Position numbers and translations under genes: made by a program. A stretch of 64,000 bases of DNA from positions 1 to 64,000 of the IMG/VR virus record IMGVR_UViG_3300031576_000031; one strand, given 5' to 3'. Below, in pieces: positions 1-8,207 of the stretch; position 1 is the first letter of the stretch; each line of letters begins with the position of its first letter. Below the pieces are notes generated by a model. That model made no database searches, had not been told where the DNA came from, and saw nothing but the letters and a program-made list of their open reading frames with translations. The stretch comes from a virus.

Positions 1-91
1 AACTGAAGAAGTCTGCATTCCCGCTTACTATTTGCGAGGCGAGAATACAGTCTGATCTATTAATGGCATCTCTAACAAACAGGTCTTGCAT
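1..91 (-). CDS. Unknown phage protein, N-terminal 30 codons only
   Basis: A reading frame begins with ATG whose A is also the last base of the TAA of the upstream structural gene (a TAATG junction), then stays open to the window edge, beginning MQDLFVRDAINRSDC. The start-stop overlap indicates translational coupling in the same leftward late operon as portal and terminase. Only 30 residues are visible, so no family can be assigned; position suggests a virion or head-assembly protein, but that is inference. Confidence 0.5.
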   Translation of the reverse strand, partial: MQDLFVRDAINRSDCILASQIVSGNADFFS

Positions 92-465
92 TATTCACCA
101 ATTTTGATCGTAATATTACCAGCATCAAATCTTATTTGATCGTTCTTTTCGATTTTCTTTGTATTGCCGACTTCACCACTATAAAGAATATTGCCACCTT
201 GAATGGAGTCAAAGATTGCAGTTGCTACAACTTCACCCCAAAGATCCTGAGCAACTGGGAACTGGGCAGTCACATTGCTCTTTACCTCGTCATCATTTTG
301 TCCCTTGCCGAAAGTAATAACTTGGCGAGAATAACCTTTACCAGTTAGCTCCTTACCATCTTTCCCTAGCAGGGCTAGATAAAGATTACTTGGGACATCA
401 TATCTCTGTTTAAGCAGAAGGTGTCCCAGAATTTTTCTCTCCAGAAACCTCGTCATGCCCGCCAT
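91..465 (-). CDS. Small phage virion-associated protein (tail fibre/Gp80-like)
   Basis: A 124-residue protein. Its N-terminus (a short leader, then a LERKILGHLL helix, the YLALLGKDG segment and a GYSRQVITFG segment) recalls a widespread small family usually annotated as phage tail fibre or structural protein, in which a helix is followed by P-x-x-LYLAL and a GYxRxxxxF motif. A good ribosome binding site (AAGGAG, 7 nt upstream) supports the start. The first 56 nt overlap the 3' end of the portal gene. The family resemblance is by pattern only; the exact virion position is unknown. Confidence 0.6.
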   Translation of the reverse strand: MAGMTRFLERKILGHLLLKQRYDVPSNLYLALLGKDGKELTGKGYSRQVITFGKGQNDDEVKSNVTAQFPVAQDLWGEVVATAIFDSIQGGNILYSGEVGNTKKIEKNDQIRFDAGNITIKIGE

Positions 466-2971
466 TCTCTGACTCCTTCTCGTATATGAATTCCTTTTCT
501 ACGCCAAGAATATTGCCATATTGCTCGTCTCTTACGAGCTTAATTTTCTCTCCAACAATCTTTGGTTTCTTTTCTTCCTTCTGTTCTGCTATTGGTTCCT
601 GAGTCTTTGGAAACTCAAGATTGACAACTACCGGCTCACTTCTTTGCGGCTGCTCTTTTGATTTCTGGACTTTTCTCTTCTCTTCAATATTCTCTTCCTG
701 AATACTACCATCAGTAGAAAAATCAAGCAGACAGAGGCAATTTACGCAATTCTCTGGCGATGCGTTTATGTCCCCGGGACCATCCATCTCATCCTGACCG
801 GAACGGTTCTTGGCTACAAAATTCTCTGAGATTGGAATCGTAATCCCGTGAAGTTCCAGATGATCCGCCCCATCTGGTTCTTGCCGCGTAGTCGGTAGTC
901 TCTGAGAGATCCACGTCTTGCTCTTGGTTATTCCAGATTGTCTTGCGGCTTCCAGTCTAGCAGAATTGCTCAAGGTTACAAGCTCAGTCCGGGCTATCCT
1001 TCTAGCTCTGAAATCAGACATCCCACCTTCTACATCGGCAAAAATATCCTTCAATTTGTTTGTAGCGGTCTCGAAGTCATCTCCGTTCTTGACAGAATCG
1101 ACAAGCGAGGCTCTAATAAGTTCCTTGGTATAGTTATTAACTTGACGGACTCTTGTAGCAGAATATTTCTCCATCCATTCCGTCAGTCTTTCGTTCTTCG
1201 AGTCAAAATCGGTATCGATGTCAAGTTGAGCAAAGATAAGTTTCCCATGCTTCTGAAGCATCCTCTCGGCTTCATTGATATAAACTTGCTGGAGTTTCTT
1301 GTTCTCATCATCCCAATTGAGGACGATATCGATATTGATATCATCTTTGACAATTTCAATTTCGTCCTTTTCGTTCTTCTTTACCCTGTATTTTGTCCTC
1401 AGAGAATCTCTTAGACGGCCAAATTGACCATCAAAGAAAGCTCGCATTCTACCAACTAGTTTTCGTTCATCTGGAGAGGCCGCTTTCTGCCAAGTTGTCC
1501 AAGAGCGCCAATTCCTGACAGATCGCTTGTCGTTCCAATCCGGCTCCTCAACCTCGATCTTATCGAGATACAACCATTCTCTTTTGCCCATATTAGGCGA
1601 GGCTGTTTCTGGATGGGTTGAACGAATATTGTCCAGCCTAGAATTCTGGCCTAGCTTTGGTACTTGCGATGGATCGGAGAGACCTGCACTATAGCCATCA
1701 TTCACGGTTCTTCCGGGTTCATTCCCAGAATTAGTCGGATGGACTCCTGCGGATGTTGGAGCTAGTCCCACAGGAGCCCACCAATCCTCTCCCCAAGGCC
1801 GGGGCGGCAGACCATAATATCTCTCACGAACTTCATTGATCGTCATAATGCCATGAGTAGTGTTACTCTGTGCAATCTCAGACTTAATTTGTTCATCTTC
1901 GACCATTGCCTCAATGGAGCGGGTAAGAAATGTAATTTCGAACTTATCTTTATTCTCAGTTCCCTCTTTATTCAGCAACGTCTCATTGATCGACTCCGAG
2001 AACCATCTGAGTTTCGGTATGATGTTCGAGAAATAGAAGGACTTCTTCTGATTCAGATCCGTCCGCCAGTTGATGGGAACATCAAAGACTTCAAAGATTT
2101 CTTCTTTTGACATTTTCCTTTGTTCAATAAATTGCATATCGTCATGGCGGCTTTCAATCGGCTTATACTTCATGCCCTCTTCAAGGATTGCTGGAATATG
2201 GGAATTCTTACCGCCGCGATGTCTCCGCATCCAGTTATTAATGAGTCTCTCATGAGCTTGAGGGCTTAGAGAGTAATCAGTTTCCAGAATACCTCCAGGT
2301 TCCGCGCCATTGATGAAGAAGTTCTTGTTCCAAGTCTGCGCAAAGAAATCAAGTGTGATTCCAATCTGTGCCGCCATTGCAGGAGGCATACCCCAGTAGT
2401 CATCTTTAGGATCGATATATTTGAAATGAATTATCTCATCGGGTGAGAATAAGATTTCTTTGCCACTTTCAATCTCATACCGATATCCGGCAATCTTATA
2501 TTTCGGATGAGGTTGAATTCTCATTAGATCCGGCCGAAGGATATAAATACCGATCAGATTCTCTTTATCGTCCCTGACGAGTTCCCAGAATGAATTGCCA
2601 GTAAGTTCAAGATGAACCGAAGTTTTCTTTCTTACGTCGGAAAATGTTTCAAATGGATTGGGTTTCCTGATTACCCTATATCGGTAATCATCCTTGGAGA
2701 TTTCCTTACCCTCATTGGTAATCTGATAATCTACTGTCGAAAATGCCTGAGAGATGTCTCTAGCGCAAACATAAACCCATGGCTGAGTCCGGTAGAGATC
2801 AAGGTATGAGCCAAGGTCGCCAAGCCTACCTTTCCCACCATCATAGACACCATATCGGTCGGATTCCCACCGCTCAATATCGTCCATCTCGGCAGGTCTT
2901 AATTCCCGAAGCGGAACCGGTTCGGCCTTCTTAAACCCAAAGAAGCCGAAAATCTTATCCTTCAAACTCAT
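410..2971 (-). CDS. Portal protein fused to a MuF-like head morphogenesis domain
   Basis: An 853-residue protein. Residues about 1-400 fit the HK97-type portal family: PWVYVCARDIS near residue 65, then LTGNSFWEL, PDEIIHFKY and GMPPAMAAQ segments. The C-terminal part (about 600-770) carries the MuF-type minor head signature: a helical region, then FRARRIARTEL, a WISQRLPTTR strand, HLELHG and a late ENCVNCLCLLDF segment. The portal forms the dodecameric DNA gate of the capsid and MuF proteins associate with it; here both are one chain, whereas most phages encode them separately. After a basic linker the tail (about 775-853) is charged and low in complexity. It lies 37 nt after terL in the same operon. 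An AAGG motif supports the ATG start. Confidence 0.9.
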   Translation of the reverse strand: MSLKDKIFGFFGFKKAEPVPLRELRPAEMDDIERWESDRYGVYDGGKGRLGDLGSYLDLYRTQPWVYVCARDISQAFSTVDYQITNEGKEISKDDYRYRVIRKPNPFETFSDVRKKTSVHLELTGNSFWELVRDDKENLIGIYILRPDLMRIQPHPKYKIAGYRYEIESGKEILFSPDEIIHFKYIDPKDDYWGMPPAMAAQIGITLDFFAQTWNKNFFINGAEPGGILETDYSLSPQAHERLINNWMRRHRGGKNSHIPAILEEGMKYKPIESRHDDMQFIEQRKMSKEEIFEVFDVPINWRTDLNQKKSFYFSNIIPKLRWFSESINETLLNKEGTENKDKFEITFLTRSIEAMVEDEQIKSEIAQSNTTHGIMTINEVRERYYGLPPRPWGEDWWAPVGLAPTSAGVHPTNSGNEPGRTVNDGYSAGLSDPSQVPKLGQNSRLDNIRSTHPETASPNMGKREWLYLDKIEVEEPDWNDKRSVRNWRSWTTWQKAASPDERKLVGRMRAFFDGQFGRLRDSLRTKYRVKKNEKDEIEIVKDDINIDIVLNWDDENKKLQQVYINEAERMLQKHGKLIFAQLDIDTDFDSKNERLTEWMEKYSATRVRQVNNYTKELIRASLVDSVKNGDDFETATNKLKDIFADVEGGMSDFRARRIARTELVTLSNSARLEAARQSGITKSKTWISQRLPTTRQEPDGADHLELHGITIPISENFVAKNRSGQDEMDGPGDINASPENCVNCLCLLDFSTDGSIQEENIEEKRKVQKSKEQPQRSEPVVVNLEFPKTQEPIAEQKEEKKPKIVGEKIKLVRDEQYGNILGVEKEFIYEKESENGGHDEVSGEKNSGTPSA

Positions 2972-3008
2972 TCTTATAGCCTTCTGGAAACTCTATTCAC
3001 TTGGAGCA

Positions 3009-4661
3009 TTAGTCGTCATCTTCTTGGCTTAGATAGTCCCAGACATTGTTGATGAGAGGTTTCTCATCATCGATTCTGACCGGACCTGATTGAGACGCAT
3101 CATCGGCCCCGTCTGGATTATATACTCTAATATTTGGCTCTCCACCGCCTTGATGTCTCAACCTGACTTCCCTATAACGCCAAGCGTCAAGGTGATGATC
3201 GCTGCAACTCGTGGCGATATCATCCAAATCTCTTTTGCTCCTTGTAGCTTCCTCGATTTCCTTTATAAAACCCTGACAATATTTCTGGTTTACAAATAGT
3301 TTCCTTCTGCCAGAATTATCCCTAAGCGTCCGCCTGCATATCGGCCAGCCCTCTTTGCGAGTAATCTTCTTAGTTGGAACAATTCTAAAAAAACTATTGT
3401 AATTATTAAAATTTCTGATCTCCTGCATTTGTGCAGAATCACCAACTTGCATTCTCGTATTCTTTATTCCTATATCTCTAACGAAATTAAGAATCGATTC
3501 TGCGGTATCGTTCGATGGCTTATGAACATAAGCTAGGGAGGCAAACATAATACTATTGCCTTCGTCATCCTCCTGCCAAATCTGGCAGACTGTGGGAGAT
3601 TCCCCACCGTTAGTAAAATCAAATGCTAAATCGGTAGGACGATGAGGATTGTATTCATAATCGATTATATTAAATTTGCGATCCCACTCTGGAAAGAATT
3701 TATTCTGTCGTACGGGTTCAAGACACTCCTTCTGTGCGATCCAAGTCGTTCTATCAGTGGTAAGGAATTTATTTATCGAATCCTCAATAGGGATGGAACC
3801 AGTTGATTTTGCCAAATCTCCACGACAACTCGGCAGAAGAGGGCATTCTCCACATTTGGAGTATGCCTCAATAATAATCGTCTCTCCCGGATTGTGAATA
3901 TCCTCGACGTTATAAATCTTTCTATCCTTCCCTCTACGCCATTCTGGACAGGGTTCAGAAACCTCCTTATAGCACCAACTTATAAACTTATAGGCATCCT
4001 TACCAGTTCTCTCCAAAAGTTTTTGCATGGTCCCATCAACAAACTTCCTAGTCGAAATATAGGCAATATGAGCATCATTGGTCTCATTCCCGCTTGGCAT
4101 CATTCTAGCTTCTGTAATGACATCCTGTTCAATAAGCTCACACTCATCGATCCTGAGTTTCTGAGGATGCTGACCATTGGTAGATTCTACCGTTGCAACA
4201 ACCTGATGGTACTTCGATCCATTGCGCAAAGTAATCAACCTTTTTAGCATCTTGTCAAGAATGCCACTTTCCATGACAATGGAGTTCTTCAAGTATCTTC
4301 TTACATAGGAAAAGCATTTCTCGGATTGCTCCCTGATGGCCCCCATACAAATTGTTTCACAATTGGGCTTTAACAACAATTCAGAAACAATCAACTTCGC
4401 CTCAGAGAGAGTTTTGAAGCCCTCTCTCGGGCCTAGAGCTACAATATTCTTACTCGAACTTTCCTTGTAATCAGGTAAGTCTATCTTATAGGATTCCCAA
4501 ATGAAATCCCAAGGAGTTTGATGGAAATCACATATATTCTTGAATACCGTCTTCTCGCCAGTAAGGAGGTATAAGAATCGATATAGCTCTTGTTTTGTTT
4601 GAGGAGGATTTAATAGGAAATTATATAATTCACTTGGCTTGACCTTCTTCTGGAAGGACAT
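3009..4661 (-). CDS. terL: Terminase large subunit
   Basis: A 550-residue packaging motor. The ATPase half has a degenerate Walker A at residues 77-84 (GPREGFKT) and a Walker B at 169-175 (LRIDECE). The nuclease half has RNase H-like acidic residues at D348 (DLAFDFTN), D408 (MQVGDSA) and D488/D492 (SDHHLDAWR). Between them lies a cysteine cluster (C270, C273, C279) that may bind zinc, an insertion seen in some terminase subgroups. The protein powers DNA translocation into the prohead and cuts the concatemer. It is the first gene of the leftward head operon and precedes the portal. No small terminase was recognised nearby. The ribosome binding site is weak. Confidence 0.92.
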   Translation of the reverse strand: MSFQKKVKPSELYNFLLNPPQTKQELYRFLYLLTGEKTVFKNICDFHQTPWDFIWESYKIDLPDYKESSSKNIVALGPREGFKTLSEAKLIVSELLLKPNCETICMGAIREQSEKCFSYVRRYLKNSIVMESGILDKMLKRLITLRNGSKYHQVVATVESTNGQHPQKLRIDECELIEQDVITEARMMPSGNETNDAHIAYISTRKFVDGTMQKLLERTGKDAYKFISWCYKEVSEPCPEWRRGKDRKIYNVEDIHNPGETIIIEAYSKCGECPLLPSCRGDLAKSTGSIPIEDSINKFLTTDRTTWIAQKECLEPVRQNKFFPEWDRKFNIIDYEYNPHRPTDLAFDFTNGGESPTVCQIWQEDDEGNSIMFASLAYVHKPSNDTAESILNFVRDIGIKNTRMQVGDSAQMQEIRNFNNYNSFFRIVPTKKITRKEGWPICRRTLRDNSGRRKLFVNQKYCQGFIKEIEEATRSKRDLDDIATSCSDHHLDAWRYREVRLRHQGGGEPNIRVYNPDGADDASQSGPVRIDDEKPLINNVWDYLSQEDDD

Positions 4662-5140
4662 AAGAATTTCATTACTCTTAGTAGTCTATAATCCCCAGAA
4701 ACACCTGACAGAGCCTCGACTTTTAATGGTATTAATCATGTCAGCTTATATCAGTATTAACATCAAGTATACTCATCTTTATTTTTCTTTTCTTTTCATC
4801 TCTTTTATCCCTTCTCAATCATGGGCCTCCTCAGAGGCCACACATGGTAGATGATGAATCTACTTCTTCTCTTGTCTCTAGGAGACACTCACAAGCTAAA
4901 TAATACACTAAAGAGGACAATTTCCCCCAGAACACGATTTTAGAAAAAATGTAACAAACATGGGTGAAATAGATACGAAACAACACCCACAGCCACCCGT
5001 AGTGGCGCATCGGAGCCGAAAACGGAACTATAAGAAAAAGCGAAGTTCAAATTTAATTGAATACTTTTCTTTGTAATGAATGTGATTATGTTTCGTCATA
5101 CTGGTAGTAATCAGATGAAAGTAAGAAATATGCGCATCAT
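4662..5140. other. Intergenic region between terL and the tRNA locus
   Basis: About 480 nt of AT-rich sequence between the leftward head operon and the rightward tRNA block, so it should hold promoters for both. I see no convincing -35/-10 pair. It contains a short perfect hairpin, GGCCTC-CTCA-GAGGCC, at 4824-4839 without a following U-run, and pyrimidine-rich tracts at 4770-4815. One possible short plus-strand frame is listed separately. No other gene is supported. Confidence 0.6.
4960..5076 (+). CDS. Possible 38-residue basic peptide
   Basis: An ATG frame of 38 codons beginning MGEIDTKQHPQPP and rich in Arg and Lys in its middle (HRSRKRNYKKKR). It lies in the leader between terL and the tRNA genes on the tRNA strand. 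There is no ribosome binding site and no family was recognised, so this may be chance. Confidence 0.2.
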   Translation: MGEIDTKQHPQPPVVAHRSRKRNYKKKRSSNLIEYFSL

Positions 5141-5216
5141 CCACTCGTAGCTCAATGGGCAGAGCAAGCTCTTTATAAGGGCTAGGTTGCGTGTTCGAAT
5201 CGCGCCGGGTGGACCA
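5141..5216 (+). tRNA. tRNA-Ile(UAU)
   Basis: A 76-nt cloverleaf with CCA encoded. The acceptor stem CCACTCG pairs with CGGGTGG (one G-U), the D stem is GCTC/GAGC, the anticodon stem AGCTC/GGGCT carries loop TTTATAA with anticodon UAU, and the T arm is GCGTG-TTCGAAT-CGCGC. The anticodon reads AUA, a codon many bacteria use rarely but which AT-leaning phages use more, so the gene probably supplements host decoding. A UAU wobble base can also be modified; the sequence does not show this. Confidence 0.93.
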
Positions 5217-5673
5217 TGAAATTTGGTTCTTTGAAAACCAGTATAAATAACCCGATCCGGGGGCGCGGAAGCTATAGAGGCTGAAAGTGTGTCGTGAACT
5301 CCGACACAGGCGTAAGACTGTAACGACATAGAGGCGAGGATTTCCAAAGCACTTGCCATAGGATGGCGAAATATGAACCTGTAGTATTAGTCGTCGGTAA
5401 GTTGTAATGACTCCAATGACCCTCCGCCCCTCCGCATCGGGTTATAAGATTTAGTCCGGCATACAACAACGGACGAGGCTAAGGCCGGGTGGCCGTTCTG
5501 GTAACGGTGACAGTAGGGCGGATACCTACCAATCCCGGATGGGAAGCGTGCGGTTGACCATGTATGCCGTGATTCATGGAAGGAACGCCACGGATCGTAT
5601 CTTCTGTCATGTAGAAGATCAGGGCTGTGGAAGTCAAAGTTTGAGTCTTTGCCGTGAGATTCTATAATTACAT
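5217..5673 (+). ncRNA. Candidate large structured phage RNA between two tRNA genes
   Basis: The 457 nt between the two tRNAs have no convincing ORF but many perfect complementary segments. A 10-bp stem, ATAACCCGAT (5247-5256) with ATCGGGTTAT (5436-5445), closes a domain that includes a 7-bp hairpin (5288-5294 with 5302-5308). An 8-bp stem, CGGCATAC (5457-5464) with GTATGCCG (5562-5569), closes a second domain with hairpins at 5493-5507, 5513-5529 and 5533-5544. A third element is CCACGG (5588-5593) with CTGTGG (5625-5630), enclosing the 7-bp hairpin 5599-5605/5613-5619. A small hairpin lies at 5635-5651. Location beside phage tRNAs recalls the GOLLD and ROOL RNA classes; tRNA processing could release its ends. 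I did not recognise a known consensus, nor tmRNA, RNase P or group I intron cores. Confidence 0.6.
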
Positions 5674-5748
5674 TGCGGGATTGGCTAATTGGTAAGCCGC
5701 CAGATTGTTACTCTGCTCATGGTAGTTCGACTCTACCTCCCGCAGCCA
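5674..5748 (+). tRNA. tRNA-Asn(GUU)
   Basis: A 75-nt cloverleaf with encoded CCA: acceptor TGCGGGA/TCCCGCA with discriminator G, D stem GGCT/AGCC, anticodon loop TTGTTAC with anticodon GUU, T arm GGTAG-TTCGACT-CTACC. The first anticodon-stem pair is a C-C mismatch, the only defect seen. It reads AAC and AAU. It follows the structured RNA directly, so the three are probably one precursor. Confidence 0.9.
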
Positions 5749-5786
5749 AGAACTTATTATATGGCTGTAGAATGGTCTTATGACTG

Positions 5787-5809
5787 CGTAGGATTCGATT
5801 TAAGCCATT
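5787..5809 (+). repeat. Copy 1 of a dispersed 17-23 nt element
   Basis: The core ATTCGATTTAAGCCATT occurs here and at 16172-16188 in the same orientation. A copy with one change lies inverted at 21666-21688, where 22 of 23 positions match this one. Copy 1 and copy 3 flank the accessory block as inward-facing inverted repeats. Function unknown: promoter, regulator site or recombination site are all possible. Confidence 0.7.
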
Positions 5810-5874
5810 CTTATCGTTTAACCCTGCCGATAGATGGGTATGCTATACAAACCATCGATTTTTGGAGAATTTCA

Positions 5875-6060
5875 ATGATTAAGGACCGCAATTATGACCT
5901 GTTCGTAAGAGTTTGGGAGACATCTATCCCGAAGACTTGTATTACAAGCGAAACTCTATGTTTCCTTGTAGATGTCAGGAATAAAGTATGTAAACTCGTT
6001 TTTGGGTCTAATTACAGGAAATATCTTAAAGAGTATCTGAAGGGATCTGGTATCAATTAG
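5875..6060 (+). CDS. Hypothetical 61-residue protein
   Basis: The frame begins MIKDRNYDLFVRVWE. The start was chosen for its GGAG ribosome binding site 7 nt upstream. The same frame is open from an ATG at 5761 (99 residues), but that start lacks a binding site and the added stretch contains the dispersed repeat element. No family was recognised. Its TAG abuts the CTA (reverse stop) of the convergent gene with no spacer. Confidence 0.5.
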   Translation: MIKDRNYDLFVRVWETSIPKTCITSETLCFLVDVRNKVCKLVFGSNYRKYLKEYLKGSGIN

Positions 6061-6324
6061 CTAATCCACTTTCATGATCTGGAAATCAACTCTATCTCCG
6101 CATAGTTTCTTAATATCTGCCGAAACTTGAACCAAAAGGGCCAGAAGGATCTTCTGTCCATTCACATTAAGCTCATCTACCGATGATGAGTAAAGTGAAG
6201 ATATAAGGGATGATAGAAAGGCCACCTGTTCAATGGCTCCATTTATCCCGGGTAAAGGTTGGTAGGTCTTCAGGAGTTCACAAGCATTCTCCCTACCAAC
6301 CATAGCGGCCTCATCTGGCGTCAT
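6061..6324 (-). CDS. Hypothetical 87-residue helical protein
   Basis: Predicted to be mostly helical, with an acidic N-terminus (MTPDEAAMVGRENACELL) and a hydrophobic central segment. No motif or family was recognised. It is the last gene of a tight minus-strand run of six small genes starting at 7705. Confidence 0.6.
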   Translation of the reverse strand: MTPDEAAMVGRENACELLKTYQPLPGINGAIEQVAFLSSLISSLYSSSVDELNVNGQKILLALLVQVSADIKKLCGDRVDFQIMKVD

Positions 6325-6327
6325 CTG

Positions 6328-6531
6328 TCAATCCTCTTCGGCAATTCGATCTAAAATATCAGCTTGAACCGGATTTCTATGATGGTCATAGACCCGGTAT
6401 ACTTGAGGGTTGTAATCTGTCTGCTCCTGTGGCTCGTAGAATAGGACATAGCAAGTTGGGCAAAGACGTTCCTTATTTTTCAGAATCAGTTCATTTTTTG
6501 AGCCACAAGACTTGCATTGCTTCTTTTTCAT
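6328..6531 (-). CDS. Small zinc-ribbon protein
   Basis: A 67-residue protein whose N-terminal half is a four-cysteine zinc ribbon: CKSCG at residues 6-10 and CPTC near 24-27. The C-terminal half is acidic and tyrosine-rich. Such small ribbons commonly bind nucleic acid or act as adaptors in phages, but the partner is unknown. Its start overlaps the end of the deaminase-like gene by 4 nt. Confidence 0.7.
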   Translation of the reverse strand: MKKKQCKSCGSKNELILKNKERLCPTCYVLFYEPQEQTDYNPQVYRVYDHHRNPVQADILDRIAEED

Positions 6532-6908
6532 AGTTTCCTCAAACCATCGTTAATTGAGTAATAAACATTTTTGACACCATAATTATCAAGCAGTCGATGA
6601 CAATCCACACACGGCTTCGCAATTCCAAGACTGCCATCTTTCCGGAATCTCATTACAATTACCGTCAAGGCATTATAACGGTTCTTGGCGTTAGTTTTGC
6701 GCAACTTCTTAATTAGGAACTCTTCGGCATGAATCGAGAACCTTGATACCAGACCATTCCCTCTCCTGTTCGTTTCATAGCATACGATATGTTTGCCATT
6801 GAGAGCCATTGCGGTTAGCTTCTGACTATGAACGGTGGATTTTCTGAAGGTTATATCCCTCATTCTGTCTAAGTCCATCTGTATCATAACGGTTTGACTC
6901 ATGTACAT
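6528..6908 (-). CDS. Cytidine/deoxycytidylate deaminase-like protein
   Basis: A 126-residue protein with the zinc-dependent deaminase signature: H60-A-E62 (zinc ligand and catalytic glutamate) and PC100-VDC103. The family deaminates cytosine-containing nucleotides or bases through a zinc-activated water. The chain is slightly shorter than dCMP deaminases and its first 50 residues show no extra domain. In phages dCMP deaminase feeds dTMP synthesis; substrate here cannot be told from sequence, and free cytidine or a nucleic acid is also possible. It lies with a zinc-ribbon gene in a small early-type operon. Confidence 0.75.
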   Translation of the reverse strand: MYMSQTVMIQMDLDRMRDITFRKSTVHSQKLTAMALNGKHIVCYETNRRGNGLVSRFSIHAEEFLIKKLRKTNAKNRYNALTVIVMRFRKDGSLGIAKPCVDCHRLLDNYGVKNVYYSINDGLRKL

Positions 6909-6916
6909 CTGCTATG

Positions 6917-7138
6917 TTACTTTGATTCGTGTAGGAGCTTCTTATATTCTTCGTCGGTAATCTCTGAGAGATAGTTTCTAATTTCTTCTGCATGGGGACC
7001 AATATCGTCTCCAGATAACATCGAAAGCAAAGACTCTCTTGCCAACATCCTATACCAAGAAGTTGAAGTTCTTGCGATCTTGAAGAATCTAAATAACTTT
7101 GATTTAATGTCGTTCACTCTTATCTTTCTTATTATCAA
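6917..7138 (-). CDS. Hypothetical 73-residue protein
   Basis: Basic N-terminus (MIIRKIRVNDIKSKLFRFFK), acidic C-terminus ending TDEEYKKLLHESK. It resembles a small helical protein, with no recognised family. It overlaps the upstream gene by 35 nt in a different frame, which is common in this phage. Confidence 0.55.
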   Translation of the reverse strand: MIIRKIRVNDIKSKLFRFFKIARTSTSWYRMLARESLLSMLSGDDIGPHAEEIRNYLSEITDEEYKKLLHESK

Positions 7139-7382
7139 TCTTATCTAGGAAGTACATATACATCGTCGGGGTAATATTGTCTACCTTTTTAAGTTTGAAG
7201 ATGGCATCAATTCCATCTCTCACTTTGATTTTCAACACCGGCTTTAGTTTGTCTATTTCCTCCTCAAGCCAGAGCATATATAAACCTATTGGCTTGAGGA
7301 GGGCGTGTTCGTAACGCTGACACCATTCATTTCTGCGAAGCTGTTCTTCGACGACCTCTCTGTCCAACATAATTACCTCCAC
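7104..7382 (-). CDS. Hypothetical 92-residue protein
   Basis: A charged protein with a predicted long helix around residues 30-50 (LYMLWLEEEIDKLKPVLK). The start may be Met1 or Met5. Its first base overlaps the stop of the upstream gene, indicating coupling. No family was recognised. Confidence 0.6.
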   Translation of the reverse strand: MEVIMLDREVVEEQLRRNEWCQRYEHALLKPIGLYMLWLEEEIDKLKPVLKIKVRDGIDAIFKLKKVDNITPTMYMYFLDKIDNKKDKSERH

Positions 7383-7705
7383 TATTGGCTTGGAGGTTTC
7401 TCATCACTGTCGTTTTTGATAGAACAGAATTCGTAAGCAAAACTGACTCCGGTAAGGGCTTTGATATGTTCCCGTAGAAGGTTGAAATAAATCTCCATGA
7501 TCTCGTCTGTGGCTGGAATTCCTCCGACGGCATAAGATCGCTGATAAATGCAGCCGATCATGTTGGTACAGAATCCAATAATTCTTGCAATTTCATCACC
7601 CTGGGTCTTGGTTCCGTCGAGTAGAGATGGAATAAGTGAGGGACTTAATTCCGCCCCCTTACGAGCCTGTTCATTAAAGATTTTCATCATCCGTTTCTGA
7701 TCCAT
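7382..7705 (-). CDS. Hypothetical 107-residue protein, first gene of a minus-strand run
   Basis: A helical protein beginning MDQKRMMKIFNEQARKGAEL. Its leader holds GACAGAAAGGACGG, the same 14 nt found upstream of the gene at 16536, including the ribosome binding site. Only 27 bp separate this start from the divergent gene at 7733, so the promoters must overlap or lie inside coding sequence. No family was recognised. Confidence 0.65.
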   Translation of the reverse strand: MDQKRMMKIFNEQARKGAELSPSLIPSLLDGTKTQGDEIARIIGFCTNMIGCIYQRSYAVGGIPATDEIMEIYFNLLREHIKALTGVSFAYEFCSIKNDSDEKPPSQ

Positions 7706-7732
7706 TCCGCCGTCCTTTCTGTCTTCTTATAG

Positions 7733-8029
7733 GTGAAGACTGTCTTAGCCTGCTTTTGTGACTTAGAAAAGAGAGAAACCGTGAAGACCTGTATCGTTTG
7801 TAAGAAGGAGAACATAGCTCTCTGCTATTATTGCAGAGAGAGTGTTTGTGTTAAACAGAATTGTATGGATACGCACGATCTTCAATGTGAAGGGCATAGG
7901 AGTTCAAGGAACCCACCAAAGAAAAACTCATTTGATTCTAAGATATTACGAAATGATTCAGTTTCGCAATCGTCTAAGATAGATAAACCATCAAAATCAT
8001 TAAAGGTGAAGAATGGAAGGAAGACTTGA
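7733..8029 (+). CDS. Cysteine/histidine-rich zinc-binding protein
   Basis: A 98-residue protein with a B-box-like or other treble zinc cluster: CIVCKKE, CYYCRES, CVKQNC, then DTHDLQCEGH. The C-terminal half is basic and low in complexity. The GTG start at 7733 has a weak site; an internal GTG at 7779 (MKTCIVCKK) would keep the whole zinc module. It is first in a plus-strand run and divergent from the gene at 7705. Function unknown, perhaps adaptor or nucleic-acid binding. Confidence 0.6.
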   Translation: MKTVLACFCDLEKRETVKTCIVCKKENIALCYYCRESVCVKQNCMDTHDLQCEGHRSSRNPPKKNSFDSKILRNDSVSQSSKIDKPSKSLKVKNGRKT

Positions 8030-8207
8030 CATCAATCGTGAATTCCTAATCGCGTTTCTTCATGGTTTGAGCCAGTGTGGGGCACATCCAAAGAGTAATG
8101 CCCCTTGGCTTGGTTGTATGAAATGTTGTGAGATTGTGGCTGATTTTGCTATCAAATACTTTAATGCCAATTTGATTAAGGGAGAAAGTAATGACTCCGG
8201 CACTTGA
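8013..8207 (+). CDS. Hypothetical 64-residue protein
   Basis: It overlaps both neighbours by 17 nt. It contains CGAHP and CMKCCE cysteines and a helix-forming C-terminus (EIVADFAIKYFNANL). No family was recognised. Confidence 0.55.
   Translation: MEGRLDINREFLIAFLHGLSQCGAHPKSNAPWLGCMKCCEIVADFAIKYFNANLIKGESNDSGT

Noticed and set aside
5111-5469. Minus-strand ORFs of 82 and 65 residues across the tRNA-Ile and the structured RNA
   Set aside because: They read antisense through a clear tRNA and strongly base-paired sequence, lack binding sites and look like chance open frames.
5217-5673. tmRNA, RNase P RNA or group I intron as identity of the structured interval
   Set aside because: No tRNA-like ends with a tag frame, no RNase P core motifs, and no group I core or split gene were visible.
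5689-5760. 5' part of the long plus-strand ORF overlapping tRNA-Asn
   Set aside because: It runs through the tRNA and needs a start without a ribosome site; the gene is better started at 5875.
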